64,000 bases of DNA from Cerrena zonata (taxonomy: Eukaryota; Basidiomycota; Agaricomycetes; Polyporales; Cerrenaceae), in contig JASBNA010000015.1 of NCBI GenBank assembly GCA_038087015.1, positions 682,001 through 746,000 on the forward strand, read 5' to 3'. This document shows, piece by piece, positions 20,172 through 30,255 of the stretch (the first letter of the stretch is position 1; each line of letters begins with the position of its first letter). A program made the position numbers and the translations under genes. The notes beneath the pieces were generated by a model. It was given only the letters and a program-made list of their open reading frames with translations, did no database searches and was not told the origin of the DNA.

Positions 20172-21803
20172 ATGTCAGCTCCTCATATCCCGTTGAAAAA
20201 TGTCGATGTTCTGTCCATGTTGAATGAGTCTCTGGTAGAAGGGTCGACAGAGCCTTCAATTGAACAAGGTGAAGCTAGTGATACTATTGTACCAAAAGTT
20301 GAGTCTAGTCAAACTATCGAAGTTGAGTCTAAGGATGGTCTTGGACCGAAAATTGAGTCCAGTCCCGGGGTTGAGGCCCCAGTTTCAAAAGATTCAGATA
20401 AGAAACAGTACTCTTTACGATCAAAGGATAAAAAAGCTCTAGAAGAAGAGAAAAAACTACAGCAAGATCAATTGAATAAATCTTTATTGAAACAAAAAAA
20501 TCATAATGTGATTGTACAATCAAGATTGAAGCCAGTTCCCTTTAAACATCTGGATTTATATAACTTTGGTCCTCAGCAACCCCAAATATCACAGGCTTTC
20601 ACAATTGGAGATAAAAGTTTTTATCAAACCGACGACCATCCTTTCAATAGACGTGGGTTTAAGTATAAACCTTGTCAACCAAACCCAATTTTCAAGTCAA
20701 ACTTATACTCAACAACTGATTTATCCCCTTTCAAAGTGAGAATCAGCCATTTTGATCGTTCAAATGGTATTGCATTTAATGAGGACTTGGATACTGTTTC
20801 AACAAATCAGGGTTGGAGATCAGTTCGCTCAAATGTTCCAATTCGTGAAGGTAAATATTATTTCGAATTCAATATTATAAGCGCAAACGACCCTTCAACA
20901 AAAGGTCATGTAAGGGTTGGGGTTGCTAGAAAGGAAGCAAGTCTAGAGGCACCGGTTGGGTTTGACGGTTATGGTTACGGATTAAGAGATTTAAATGGTC
21001 AAAAAATGACCTTAAGTCGCCCCAAAGAGTTTATGTCTTTGACAAATGATTCTGATCTACAAAATTTTAAATCAGATGATACAATTGGGTTTTTGATTGA
21101 ATTACCTGATTTGAAAAAACATCGTGAAGCATTACAAAGATTTGTCAATGAAAAACAATCAGAAAAACCAGTTAAAGTGGACGAGAGTCCGGCGAAAAAG
21201 AAACGTAAAACGAAAAAGGATAGTGGCAACAATGATGAATTTAAATTTAATTTACATGATAATATACTAAGAGATCAAATTCCAATTAAATACAAAAATG
21301 CATTATATTATGAACAATTTGAGTACACTCCAACTAAACAAATGGATCATTTATTAAACCCAGTCACGGTATTTGGTGAAAAGGCGATTCTTGAAGAACA
21401 AAACAATTTAATCCATTCTTCTCAAAATATTCCAAAAATTCCAAATTCAAAAATTATTGTATTCAAAAATGGGATTGAAATAGGCTGCATGTTTGAAGAT
21501 TTATATTCTTTCCTACCAGTCAAATTCGATGATGACTTAATCGATGAAACAATTTCAAATTTAAAACAAGATCAGAATTCTAATTATAGAAATACTGATG
21601 ATGGATCATTAGGTTATTACCCTATGCTCTCCGTGTTTCTGAATGGGATAGTTGGTTTAAATCCAGGTCCGGATTTCAAGTATCCAATTAAAGATGATCT
21701 GGTTAAACCATTGAGTGATCGTTTTGACGAAAGTATAGTTGAGGAATGGATGTGGGACTTAATCGACGAAATTGAACTGGAATACTTGGATAGTTTTGAA
21801 TGA
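20172..21803 (+). CDS. BRE2: COMPASS complex subunit Bre2 (Ash2L homologue, SPRY domain)
   Basis: Subunit of the Set1/COMPASS histone H3-K4 methyltransferase. The start chosen is MSAPHIPLKNVDVL at 20172, giving 543 residues. An acidic, low-complexity N-terminus leads to a basic coiled segment (EEEKKLQQDQLNKSLLKQK). The SPRY domain follows: VSTNQGWRSVRSNVPIREGKYYFEFNI, HVRVGVARKEA, GYGYGLRDLNG and DDTIGFLIELP (about residues 195-315). It is split by a Lys-rich insert (KKKRKTKKDSG) before the SPRY C-terminal strands (LYSFLPVKF ... GYYPMLSVFLNGIVGLNPGPDF). The acidic end is typical of the family. The frame is intact. Its 3' end lies four bases from the end of the convergent NSE1 gene. Confidence 0.88.
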   Translation: MSAPHIPLKNVDVLSMLNESLVEGSTEPSIEQGEASDTIVPKVESSQTIEVESKDGLGPKIESSPGVEAPVSKDSDKKQYSLRSKDKKALEEEKKLQQDQLNKSLLKQKNHNVIVQSRLKPVPFKHLDLYNFGPQQPQISQAFTIGDKSFYQTDDHPFNRRGFKYKPCQPNPIFKSNLYSTTDLSPFKVRISHFDRSNGIAFNEDLDTVSTNQGWRSVRSNVPIREGKYYFEFNIISANDPSTKGHVRVGVARKEASLEAPVGFDGYGYGLRDLNGQKMTLSRPKEFMSLTNDSDLQNFKSDDTIGFLIELPDLKKHREALQRFVNEKQSEKPVKVDESPAKKKRKTKKDSGNNDEFKFNLHDNILRDQIPIKYKNALYYEQFEYTPTKQMDHLLNPVTVFGEKAILEEQNNLIHSSQNIPKIPNSKIIVFKNGIEIGCMFEDLYSFLPVKFDDDLIDETISNLKQDQNSNYRNTDDGSLGYYPMLSVFLNGIVGLNPGPDFKYPIKDDLVKPLSDRFDESIVEEWMWDLIDEIELEYLDSFE

Positions 21804-21807
21804 AAAA

Positions 21808-22599
21808 TTAACTTGAAATTTTTAATGTATCTACTTCAACCCCAATGACTGTCAAATTCTCTTTATCGGTGTCAATGAAATGTTTATTATCATCTTCATT
21901 TGAAGCCATTTGTCTATTATAAATATCTAAACATTTGTAATGGAAATTAACATCAATAGGTTCTGATTTACATCTATAACCTAATGTAACAATATTTGAG
22001 CAAACTTTGCATTGTAAAATCTTACCATTAACATCATTACTTGAATAAATTCCATATGAATCGATTAAATATTGTTTTAAGTCACTTAGTGATCTTATCG
22101 ATAAAATTAATTTATCTTCAGTAGTTAATTCAAACCAACCATCATCAATTAATCTCGTTAATAAAGCATAGGCATCTCTTTGAGACCTGTTGAGAGAATT
22201 AACCAATGTTTGATTTGCGTTCACTATTCCTATTGAAAATTCTGAATCATTATCGATTATTTCTTCAATGATAGTTTTGATAGAATCCAACTCTGGTGGT
22301 GAGTAGGTGGTACTTCCCTTAATGAAATCATCTTTCTTGGTGGTAATGAAGACGAAATACGATTCTCCGGTTATTTGATGCTTCAATTCATCAATTTTGA
22401 AAGAGTATTTCTCCAATCTGCTATTGATTATTGAGATGAACTTTCTTAATTTTGGCGATAAATCTCGATCATCGATATCTAATTCTTCGTATTCTTGAGA
22501 TATTATTTGAAACTTATCTAAGAGCTCCTTATGCCGAACGGCCTTCACTGCTAGTATATAAGTGAGTAATATTCTATGCGGTTCTGAATACGAATCCAT
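21808..22599 (-). CDS. NSE1: Smc5-Smc6 complex subunit Nse1 (RING-like)
   Basis: Nse1 belongs to the Smc5/6 complex that handles recombination intermediates and replication stress. The start is ATG at 22599 (MDSYSEPHRILLTYIL), giving 263 residues. Winged-helix segments occupy the first two thirds (NRSQRDAYALLTRLIDDGWFELT). The C-terminal RING-like zinc domain shows LQCKVCSNIVTLGYRC ... NFHYKCLDIYN. The frame is intact. A perfect ACGCGT lies 64 bp upstream, which suits cell-cycle-regulated expression of a repair gene. Convergent and nearly touching BRE2. Confidence 0.9.
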   Translation of the reverse strand: MDSYSEPHRILLTYILAVKAVRHKELLDKFQIISQEYEELDIDDRDLSPKLRKFISIINSRLEKYSFKIDELKHQITGESYFVFITTKKDDFIKGSTTYSPPELDSIKTIIEEIIDNDSEFSIGIVNANQTLVNSLNRSQRDAYALLTRLIDDGWFELTTEDKLILSIRSLSDLKQYLIDSYGIYSSNDVNGKILQCKVCSNIVTLGYRCKSEPIDVNFHYKCLDIYNRQMASNEDDNKHFIDTDKENLTVIGVEVDTLKISS

Positions 22600-23056
22600 G
22601 ATTGAAGAAGTTGTGTTGATCAAATGAAAAGTTATTCTCAGTTAATTTTTTTTTGAGTTGACACGCGTTTAGCACCCGAAGCTGCAAAACCCATACTCTT
22701 CACGGTTTTCTTACAGCTTTCTTCAGTATACTGGAAGAAGTAGAAGGTGTAGGCTCTTCAGTATACTCATATGAGTAGTAGGTGTGGACATTACATAAGG
22801 CTATGTGCTTTTGGGATGGCTCCTTTTGACCATCTTAACAAATTTCTATGGTTTGCTTACATTATTTTGAGCTTCTTTCGTATGCAATTGGCCTACACAT
22901 ATCTGATTTGATTTCACAGTCTTAACATTGTCTTGTAAGTTATACGTTGTATCTTGTATCTTGTGAAGATGTATTTGTAAAATTTGCAGTTGAAAAAACT
23001 TCGCTATAAGTTTTGCAGCAAACCACATAAACAAGGTTCTAAATTTGCAACCAGCA
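22600..23056. promoter_or_regulatory. Divergent promoter, NSE1 / GH16 gene, with MCB
   Basis: 457 bp. ACGCGT at 22663-22668 is an MluI cell-cycle box close to the NSE1 start. A direct repeat of CTTCAGTATACT occurs at about 22719 and 22749. No gene is seen. Confidence 0.55.
22663..22668. promoter_or_regulatory. MluI cell-cycle box upstream of NSE1
   Basis: Perfect ACGCGT, 64 bp upstream of the NSE1 ATG. MBF binding is established for this element in yeasts; its use here is inferred. Confidence 0.5.
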
Positions 23057-24241
23057 ATGCTAGGAATAATATTCTTTGTTTACCTTCTTATATTGACATG
23101 CGGTTTTGAATATAGGTATGAGATAAGTGATTTAGATGAGATTCCCATACCTTGCAATCCCCGAGTTGATAGCCAATGTTTTACGCGAAATATGGCATTA
23201 TCCCAACAAATTGAAGACGAGTTTAAGCTGACTGAACCATCACCGTACTTTCATTATAACACCTGCCCCGAAGGGGTAGAGTATGGGCAGCTGGGCTTAC
23301 AATTGAAAATCAATAAGAGATACGATAATCCTAGTATAATGTCAAAATATTACCTATTATACGGTAAGGTTGAAGCAGATATATTGGCAGCTCCTGGCCA
23401 AGGAATAATCCTGTCGATTTATTTACAAAGTGACGACTTAGATGAAATAGACATAGTTGAGGTTTTTGGTGGTAATCCTTATTCAGTACAATCGAATTTT
23501 TTCATCAAAGGAAATGTCACCACTTATGATCGAGGAGAGTACCATCCGGTGAATGAGTCGCCAATGGGGCAGTTCCATCGATATGGCATTGAATGGACTC
23601 CCGACAAGATGACCTGGACCCTTGATAACCAAGTGATACGCGTGGTACCCAAAGAGAACCCTTATGGAATCCCTGATTCTCCGATGGCACTTAAATTCAG
23701 CTTATGGGCCGGGGGAGACGAGTCTAATGAGCCGGGGACCATTGAATGGGCAGGCGGAATATCTAATTATAACGACGTTCCCTACATAATGCAAGTGAAA
23801 AATGTTTATATGAATGATTATTCAACCGGGACAGAATATTGTTATGGGAATTCGCTCAAATTGAATCAATGGATAGATACTACTGCTAGAAACGGTATAA
23901 TTGCCAGTAAGTTAGGGAACCACTCTCCTGGTTCGGACCTTGATTTGAGTTTTTTGGACGATGAAGAGCAAGTGGAGTACATCTACGAGTACATTGATGA
24001 GATTCCGGCTTCCACCAAACTCAAAAACGCTAAACCTCTTCAAAAGAAGGAAAGCATAAAGCATAAGGGAAAGGCTGGAGTAAAACATAAGGGAACCAAC
24101 CGCGAGGATATGACTAAAAGGTTTATTCAATTTTATAACTCCAGTCGAGTCCTGAGTTCTAACGAGTCCAAGGGCCATGATTGGAGCACAGTCATACTCT
24201 TAGTGTTCTCATTCCAGGTAATCATGGCAGTCCTATTCTAG
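23057..24241 (+). CDS. CRH-family GH16 chitin-glucan transglycosylase-like cell-wall protein
   Basis: Secreted GH16 enzyme of the Crh1/Utr2/Crr1 type, which links chitin to beta-glucan in the wall. The start is ATG at 23057, giving 394 residues. The hydrophobic signal peptide is MLGIIFFVYLLILTCG. The GH16 fold shows YYLLYGKVEADILAAPGQGIILSIYLQSDDLDEIDIVEVFGG, then QSNFFIKG and FHRYGIEWTPDKMTWTLDNQ. The C-terminus is a hydrophobic tail (VILLVFSFQVIMAVLF) after Ser/Asn residues, as in GPI-anchored proteins. The catalytic motif reads ExDxxE (E130, D132, E135), whereas Crh proteins usually have ExDxE, so one extra residue lies between the last two acids. Which of the paralogues it is cannot be told. 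The frame is intact. Confidence 0.82.
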   Translation: MLGIIFFVYLLILTCGFEYRYEISDLDEIPIPCNPRVDSQCFTRNMALSQQIEDEFKLTEPSPYFHYNTCPEGVEYGQLGLQLKINKRYDNPSIMSKYYLLYGKVEADILAAPGQGIILSIYLQSDDLDEIDIVEVFGGNPYSVQSNFFIKGNVTTYDRGEYHPVNESPMGQFHRYGIEWTPDKMTWTLDNQVIRVVPKENPYGIPDSPMALKFSLWAGGDESNEPGTIEWAGGISNYNDVPYIMQVKNVYMNDYSTGTEYCYGNSLKLNQWIDTTARNGIIASKLGNHSPGSDLDLSFLDDEEQVEYIYEYIDEIPASTKLKNAKPLQKKESIKHKGKAGVKHKGTNREDMTKRFIQFYNSSRVLSSNESKGHDWSTVILLVFSFQVIMAVLF

Positions 24242-24876
24242 AACCCACTACTAACTACATAACTATAATCCAAAGAATACATAAACTTTTGAATAGCGAA
24301 TAACGAATATACCTACAGTGGTATTCCAGTAGTTGTGGTTGCAAATACAATATGTACGGGTGTATCGGTGAGGGTGGGTGGGTGGTCGTGCGCGTTCCCA
24401 TCCATTCGGACTCGCCCTTTCCGCAGTTAACATGCGCTGATGTCATAAACTTTGAGTCTTCTTTGTTAATTTTGTTCGATCGGATGATGTCTTGAGAAAT
24501 TGAATCTCATGATGATCTGCTGATTGACAAGGTTGAGGTGGTTCCATTGGCACATGAGCGATCCGGGCGTCCCTGGGAAGATACCCTGGTGTGCTGACAG
24601 TATGCTGGCAGTATGCTGACAGTATTATTGGTACTGATGATGGTAGTGATCATTATCCAGCAGGTAAGTAGCTAACAAAATGAAAAAAAAAAATACAAAA
24701 ATATACAAAGAAATACAAAAAAAAAAAAAAAACGTGCGCGAAACAAAATCTCTCTAATTGTAATTGCTCGGAAGCCCAAACTCATATAAGGAGGATAGCA
24801 TCCCCAATAAAACTTCAATTGGAACGAATTTTGAGTTTCCTTTTGGAATATAGTTAGTATAGAAAAAGATACAATC
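24242..24876. promoter_or_regulatory. PFK1 promoter region
   Basis: 635 bp between the GH16 gene and PFK1. It includes a short GC-richer segment (24355-24425), a threefold direct repeat of the type CTGACAGTATG (about 24594-24624) and A tracts (24681-24731). No gene is seen. Binding sites of glycolytic activators were not identified with confidence. Confidence 0.45.
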
Positions 24877-27824
24877 ATGCCTTCTTCCGTTGAAGGTGTT
24901 AGTTTTAGCTCATTGGTTACCAATGATGCTAAGAAATTTGAACAAACATGCCAATTTTATAATCAATTGGGATTTAGATTAACTAGAAATTATTCTAAAG
25001 TTTCAAGTAATGGATCCACGTCAGCTTTCAATGATCCAAAGTTGCATTTGGGAGTTTCCAATGACTCCTTAAAAGAATTATGGCTTGAAACTTTCCCATT
25101 ACAAACCTTAGATTCTAATGGGAAGATTAAACCATGGCAAGAATTACCATTTTACTGTGGAGATTCAACTAAGTGTTTGAATAATTCAACAATTATAAAA
25201 CTTAGATTATCCAATTTAAAAGATATTTCGGTTACAGGTCAACGTCTTTTATTTTTCACTACGAATTTAAGTAAAGTTAAAGAACTTTTAAGTGAAAAAT
25301 CATCAGTGGAAACAATTGATGATAATATAATAACTAAGGATCCTTTGGGTAATACGATTATTTTTTCAAATAAAGAAAGTCCTCTTTTAAATGAAAAATT
25401 TGATTCAGCAGATGAATATTTAGAATATAAATCAAAAGAATTATTGGATTCCTTGGATTCCTTGAATAATTCAAAATCAACTAGTGAATTATCAATTAAA
25501 GAAAAAACTAAAAGAAGAAGATTGCAGTTATGACTTCTGGTGGTGATGCCCCCGGTATGAATCCTGCCGTCCGTGCCGTGGTAAGAGCCGGTATTTATTA
25601 TGGATGCGATGTCTTTGCCGTTTATGAAGGTTACACTGGTTTAGTGGAAGGTGGTGACTTATTGAAAAAAATGGGTTGGGAAGATGTTAGATCTTATTTA
25701 AGTGAAGGTGGTACCAATATTGGTACTGCTAGATGTAAAGAATTTAGACAACGTGAAGGAAGATTAACTGCTGCTTATAATATGGTTATTAATGGTATTG
25801 ATGCCTTGATTGTTTGTGGTGGTGATGGTTCTTTAACCGGTGCTGATTTATTTAGATCAGAATGGCCTTCTTTAATTGAAGAATTGGTTTCTAGTGGTAA
25901 ACTAACTACTAAAGAAGTTGAACCTTATAAAAATTTAACCATTGTTGGTTTAGTTGGTTCAATTGATAATGATATGTCATCTACTGATGCTACCATTGGG
26001 GCTTTTTCATCTTTAGAAAGAATTAGTGAAATGGTTGATTATATTGATGCCACTGCTAAATCTCATTCAAGAGCGTTTGTTGTTGAAGTTATGGGTAGAC
26101 ATTGTGGTTGGTTAGGTTTAATGTCTGGTTTATCAACTGGTGCAGATTTTATTTTTATACCTGAAAGACCACCAAAAGCAGGTAAATGGCAAGATGATTT
26201 GAAAAAAGTTTGTTCTAGACATAGAAATAAAGGTAAAAGAAAGACCACCGTGATTGTTGCTGAAGGAGCAATTGATGATGAATTAAACCCAATTACTTCA
26301 GAAGATGTTAAAAAAGTTTTGGTTGATTTAGGTTTAGATACTAGAATCACTACTTTAGGACACGTTCAAAGAGGTGGTACTGCAGTTGCATACGATCGTA
26401 TGTTAGCAACATTACAAGGGGTTGAAGCCGTTAGAGCTGTTTTGGAAACCACTCCCGATACTCCATCCCCAATGATTGGTATTTTAGAAAATAAAATTGT
26501 CAGGCAACCATTAGTGGAGGCGGTTAAATTAACTAAATCGGTGGCTGATGCAATTGAATCAAAAAATTTCAATAAAGCCATGAATTTAAGAGATTCATCA
26601 TTTGAAGAAGCATATAATCAATATTTAGCCACATCCATTCACGATGATGAATCCCAATTATTACCAGAAGGAGAACGTTTGAACATTGGTATTGTTCACG
26701 TTGGGGCATCATCTTCAGGATTGAATGCCGCCACTAGAGCCGCTGCTCTTTACTGTATATCCAAGGGTCATAAGTTATACGGTATACAAAATGGTTTTAG
26801 TGGATTAATTGAACTGGGTAATTTGAAAGAATTAAATTGGTTAGATGTTGAAGGATGGCATAATAAAGGGGGGTCAGAAATTGGTACTAATAGATCATTA
26901 CCAAGTGAAAATTTTGGTAATGTAGCCTATTATTTACAAAAATATCAATTAAATGGTTTAATTATAGTTGGGGGGTTTGAAAGTTTTACTGCATTATATG
27001 AATTAGAACTGAATAAGAAGAAATATCCAATTTTCAATATTCCTAAGATTGTTATACCAGCCACTGTTTCAAATAATGTACCTGGTACTGAATATTCATT
27101 GGGTAGTGATACCTGTCTTAATCAATTAGTTAATTATTGTGATGCAGTTAAACAATCAGCATCATCAAGTAGAAGAAGAGTTTTCGTTGTTGAAGTTCAA
27201 GGAGGACATTCCGGATTTGTTGCCTCGTATGCAGGATTGGTTACTGGATCAATTGCAACTTATACTCCGGAAACCAAGATCAATTTAAGAAGATTACAAG
27301 AGGATATTGATTTATTATTTACTGTATTTGAAAATGATCGTGGTGAAGATAAAAATGGTAAAATGATTATAAGAAATGAACAAGCATCAACTGTTTATAG
27401 TAGTGAATTAATTGCTGATATAATTAAAGAATCTGCTAATGGAAGATTTGAAACTAGAACTGCTATCCCCGGACATGTTCAACAAGGTTTCACTCCAAGT
27501 TCAATGGACAGAGTCAATTCAATTAGATTTGCCGTTAAATCGTGTCAATTTATTGAAAAATGGAATGAAAAAATCGGACAAGCTGGCGATATATCTCAAT
27601 CCAGTAATATTAATTTCATTAGAAATCTTGAAGATAGCGATGAGGGCTCGGTTGTTATCGGTATCCAAGGAGCGCAAATTAATTTCACCAAAATTAATAC
27701 CTTGTATGAACATGAAGCCGATGTTATATTAAGGAAGGGGAAAACAATCCATTGGGACAATATGGCTAAAATTAGTGATTTACTTAGTGGAAGATTATTA
27801 TTAAAAGAAGAAAAAGAAAAATGA
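24877..27824 (+). CDS. PFK1: 6-phosphofructokinase alpha-type subunit, one -1 frame break
   Basis: ATP-dependent phosphofructokinase, the committed step of glycolysis. ATG at 24877 opens an N-terminal glyoxalase-like extension (about 214 residues: FSSLVTNDAKKFEQTCQFYNQLGF). The first frame then ends at 25533. The catalytic core continues in the -1 frame from about 25518 as KIAVMTSGGDAPGMNPAVRAVVR. Motifs: CGGDGSLTGAD (ATP), GSIDNDMSSTD with the catalytic Asp, EVMGRHCGWLG, and in the second, allosteric half HVGASSSGLNAATRA, ATVSNNVPGTEYS and VEVQGGHSGF. Joined length is about 982 residues (S. cerevisiae Pfk1 has 987). The missing base lies in the AGAAGAAG stretch at 25511-25520. The ATG at 25530 is internal (AVMTSGG) and would lose K-I-A-V of the first strand. 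Codon use is strongly biased, as in highly expressed genes. Confidence 0.94.
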
Positions 27825-28332
27825 TTAAATAATACAGATAATTAATACACATGAAACGATGAAAGAATGTAAATTTATGAAATGTAGCAGAAATCCGAAG
27901 GCTTTGACACATGACAAAAGAGGATTAAAACGACATAAAAAATAGCTTACCGGAAATAACCCGGGAGATAAAGTGGTTGGAGAAGGTGAAATAGAAAAAT
28001 AGCTGACGGGGAAACAGTAGAAAAAAAGCGACTTGATATCGGAGATGGACTAACGAAACCATCTCGACTCGGCTACTAATCAACACAAAGGATTTGTACA
28101 GAGGGGATGACTTATAAACATATGATTTGTAATGCAATAAGAATAAAAAAAATTTAGGAAAAATGTGAGATTGCTTATTGATGTATTATAAAGAACTAGA
28201 GAATAAGGAAAATGTACGATAGATAATTGAGTAGCAAGGTTGATTTGAAAGGAAAATTGAGTCTATATCCGAAAAGAGATACGAAGTCATGGTACTAGTT
28301 GTTGTGTTGTCCTTATTTGTTGATTTGTTGTC

Positions 28333-28364
28333 GTTTCCTTGTTTCCTTGTTTCCTTGTTTCCTT
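28333..28364. repeat. 8-bp tandem repeat GTTTCCTT, four copies
   Basis: Four perfect adjacent copies of GTTTCCTT in the intergenic block upstream of the SFL-type gene. Confidence 0.85.
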
Positions 28365-28554
28365 GTTTATATGTTTTGTATTAGACTTTGTATTTCAGAA
28401 TTATATTTTGTAGTCTGGTATTCATTCACATTATGTGATATAAAAGTATGTCATATAATAGTATGCTGAATGCTTCATGTACCTGAAGTGTTAATTTAAA
28501 TTAAACGAAAGGGGAACCTCAGAACATGATCTGGAATTATGTACGTAACGATTT

Positions 28555-28571
28555 AAACGGTTTGACCGTTT
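28555..28571. promoter_or_regulatory. Perfect inverted repeat containing CGG-N5-CCG
   Basis: AAACGGT and ACCGTTT form perfect 7-bp arms around TTG. The core CGG-N5-CCG is the type of site bound by homodimeric zinc-cluster proteins, where spacing sets specificity. No specific factor can be named. Confidence 0.35.
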
Positions 28572-30240
28572 CACCCCCGAGCCCGCACCTCCCACTCATG
28601 AAGCGCACTTTGATGTATTGCGTACAACCAATGTATCTCTACCTAATCTATTGTGTGAACCCTAGAGCATACAAGTATTACTACTTAAGCTATTAGAGTT
28701 ATATCGGTACGATTGGTACGATTGGTACCAAATCGTATTCCATTTGTGTGTGTGTGTATATCATACTATAATATATTATATTATCTCATAATATATAATA
28801 CCAATCATATAATGGATAGAGTATAATACATGTATTAAAGATATAAATGCGATGACACAAATAAGTTTGGCTATTACAATAACAATAATTTCAGATCAAT
28901 ACAAAATATCTCGCCCGGATTAACCGACCGTTATATAATAAACTACAGCATAATACCTTCTAATAAGTATATGTATATATAAAAAAAAAAAAAAAAAAAA
29001 AATTATATGCTAAGATAATATCAGGGTTTTAAGTAATGGCGCTTGTTGGTCATCTGTTTTCATTCCCTTTAATAGCTGGGTGTATGCAGTATTATGAGCT
29101 TCTGCTACAATACTCGATGAACATGATGACTATCGCTACCTCGGTCGGCCTCGACCACGGTGGGAACACCGTCCCCTTCATCCCTGGCGCCCGGTCGGTC
29201 TGGGGCTTGTCTTCAGAAAAGCTGTCAAGACCATATCATCTACATGTCACCGGGCACTCGTAGCTCATCAACGGCTCATCAATTATTGCTTCGTGTCTAA
29301 ATGCAAACTTTTAGCCGCCCACACTCTTTATTTTCTTTATTTTTATATATATATATATTTTTTTTTTGGGACTTTTTTTTGTTTGTTTGGTTAAAAATAT
29401 TTTTTCGCTATTTTTTTTTTTTTTGTCAAAGACATTTTTTTTGAGCGGTTTTCCTGTATACAGCCGGCGGCAAGAGACTTGTTTCAGTTTAATCTAAGCA
29501 ATTGTATTGGCATTGTGACTGACTTGATAGTTTATTTATTGCACTACACTATAGACAATTCAATAGTTTATTTGACAAAAGTTTAGGTCTGTGGGCATTC
29601 CTGGAGGAGGCGAGGGATGCACAGCACACGCAGTTAATAGAAAACCAAAGGGAAAAATATCTACATGGCAGTTTTGTGTTGGGTATTTGACTGTTTGAAT
29701 TCGAAAAAAAAAAAAAAATAAAATAAAATAAAATAAAATAAAGTAATAAAAAGAAAAAAGGAATGAAAGAAAATATTTAAAATAAAACAAAAAAAAAAAA
29801 AAAAAAAAAAAAAAATTAGAATAAAATATTTAGAATAGAACAAAAAAAAAAAAATTAAATAAAATAAAATATTTAGAGAAAGAAAAAAAAAAAAAAAAAA
29901 ATAAAAAAATAAAATACTCATTAGTATTTTATTTTCAATAAAAGAATAAAAAAGCTACTACTTTTTTAACTTTCTTCTTTTTTTCTTTCTATTTTTCCAA
30001 ATACCATTAACGTTTTCTCTTACACACAAACATTCCTTCAGTACATAAAAGGACATTGCACTCCTGTTGCTAATTTATGATTGGATATCGCCATATACAC
30101 CTACACCCATACTAATACTCATACTAATATACTAAAACAATATATATTGGTAACCGGTTCTTATTATTCTTTCTTCTCTCTTTCTCTTTTCTTTCCTTTC
30201 AGTTTCGTTTCGTTTCTTTTTCTTTTTTTTTTTCCACCAA

Positions 30241-30255
30241 ATGCAATATGAGTAA
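30241..30255 (+). promoter_or_regulatory. Short upstream frame overlapping the SFL-type start codon
   Basis: ATGCAATATGAGTAA (30241-30255) is a four-codon frame. It starts 7 bases before the chosen ATG and ends inside the gene in another frame. If the transcript starts upstream, this ATG would compete with the main start. This is a direct observation; regulation is inference. Confidence 0.4.

Larger units (their letters stand above)
27825..30247. promoter_or_regulatory. 2.4-kb non-coding block upstream of the SFL-type regulator
   Basis: No gene is recognised. It holds four copies of GTTTCCTT (28333-28364), an inverted repeat AAACGGT-TTG-ACCGTTT (28555-28571), a TG run (28745-28757), an AT-rich tract (28758-28815), a poly-A run (28981-29002), a GC-rich island (about 29125-29225) and long A/AAAT tracts (29705-29912). 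Long regulatory upstream regions are common for morphogenesis regulators in CTG-clade yeasts. The 75-codon frame at 29036-29263 shows no motif. Confidence 0.5.

Noticed and set aside
23638..23643. ACGCGT inside the GH16 gene
   Set aside because: It lies within coding sequence, far from any start; probably coincidental.
29036..29263. 75-codon frame in the intergenic block
   Set aside because: No domain, signal or family pattern; the GC-rich island inside it is reported as an observation and not as a gene.
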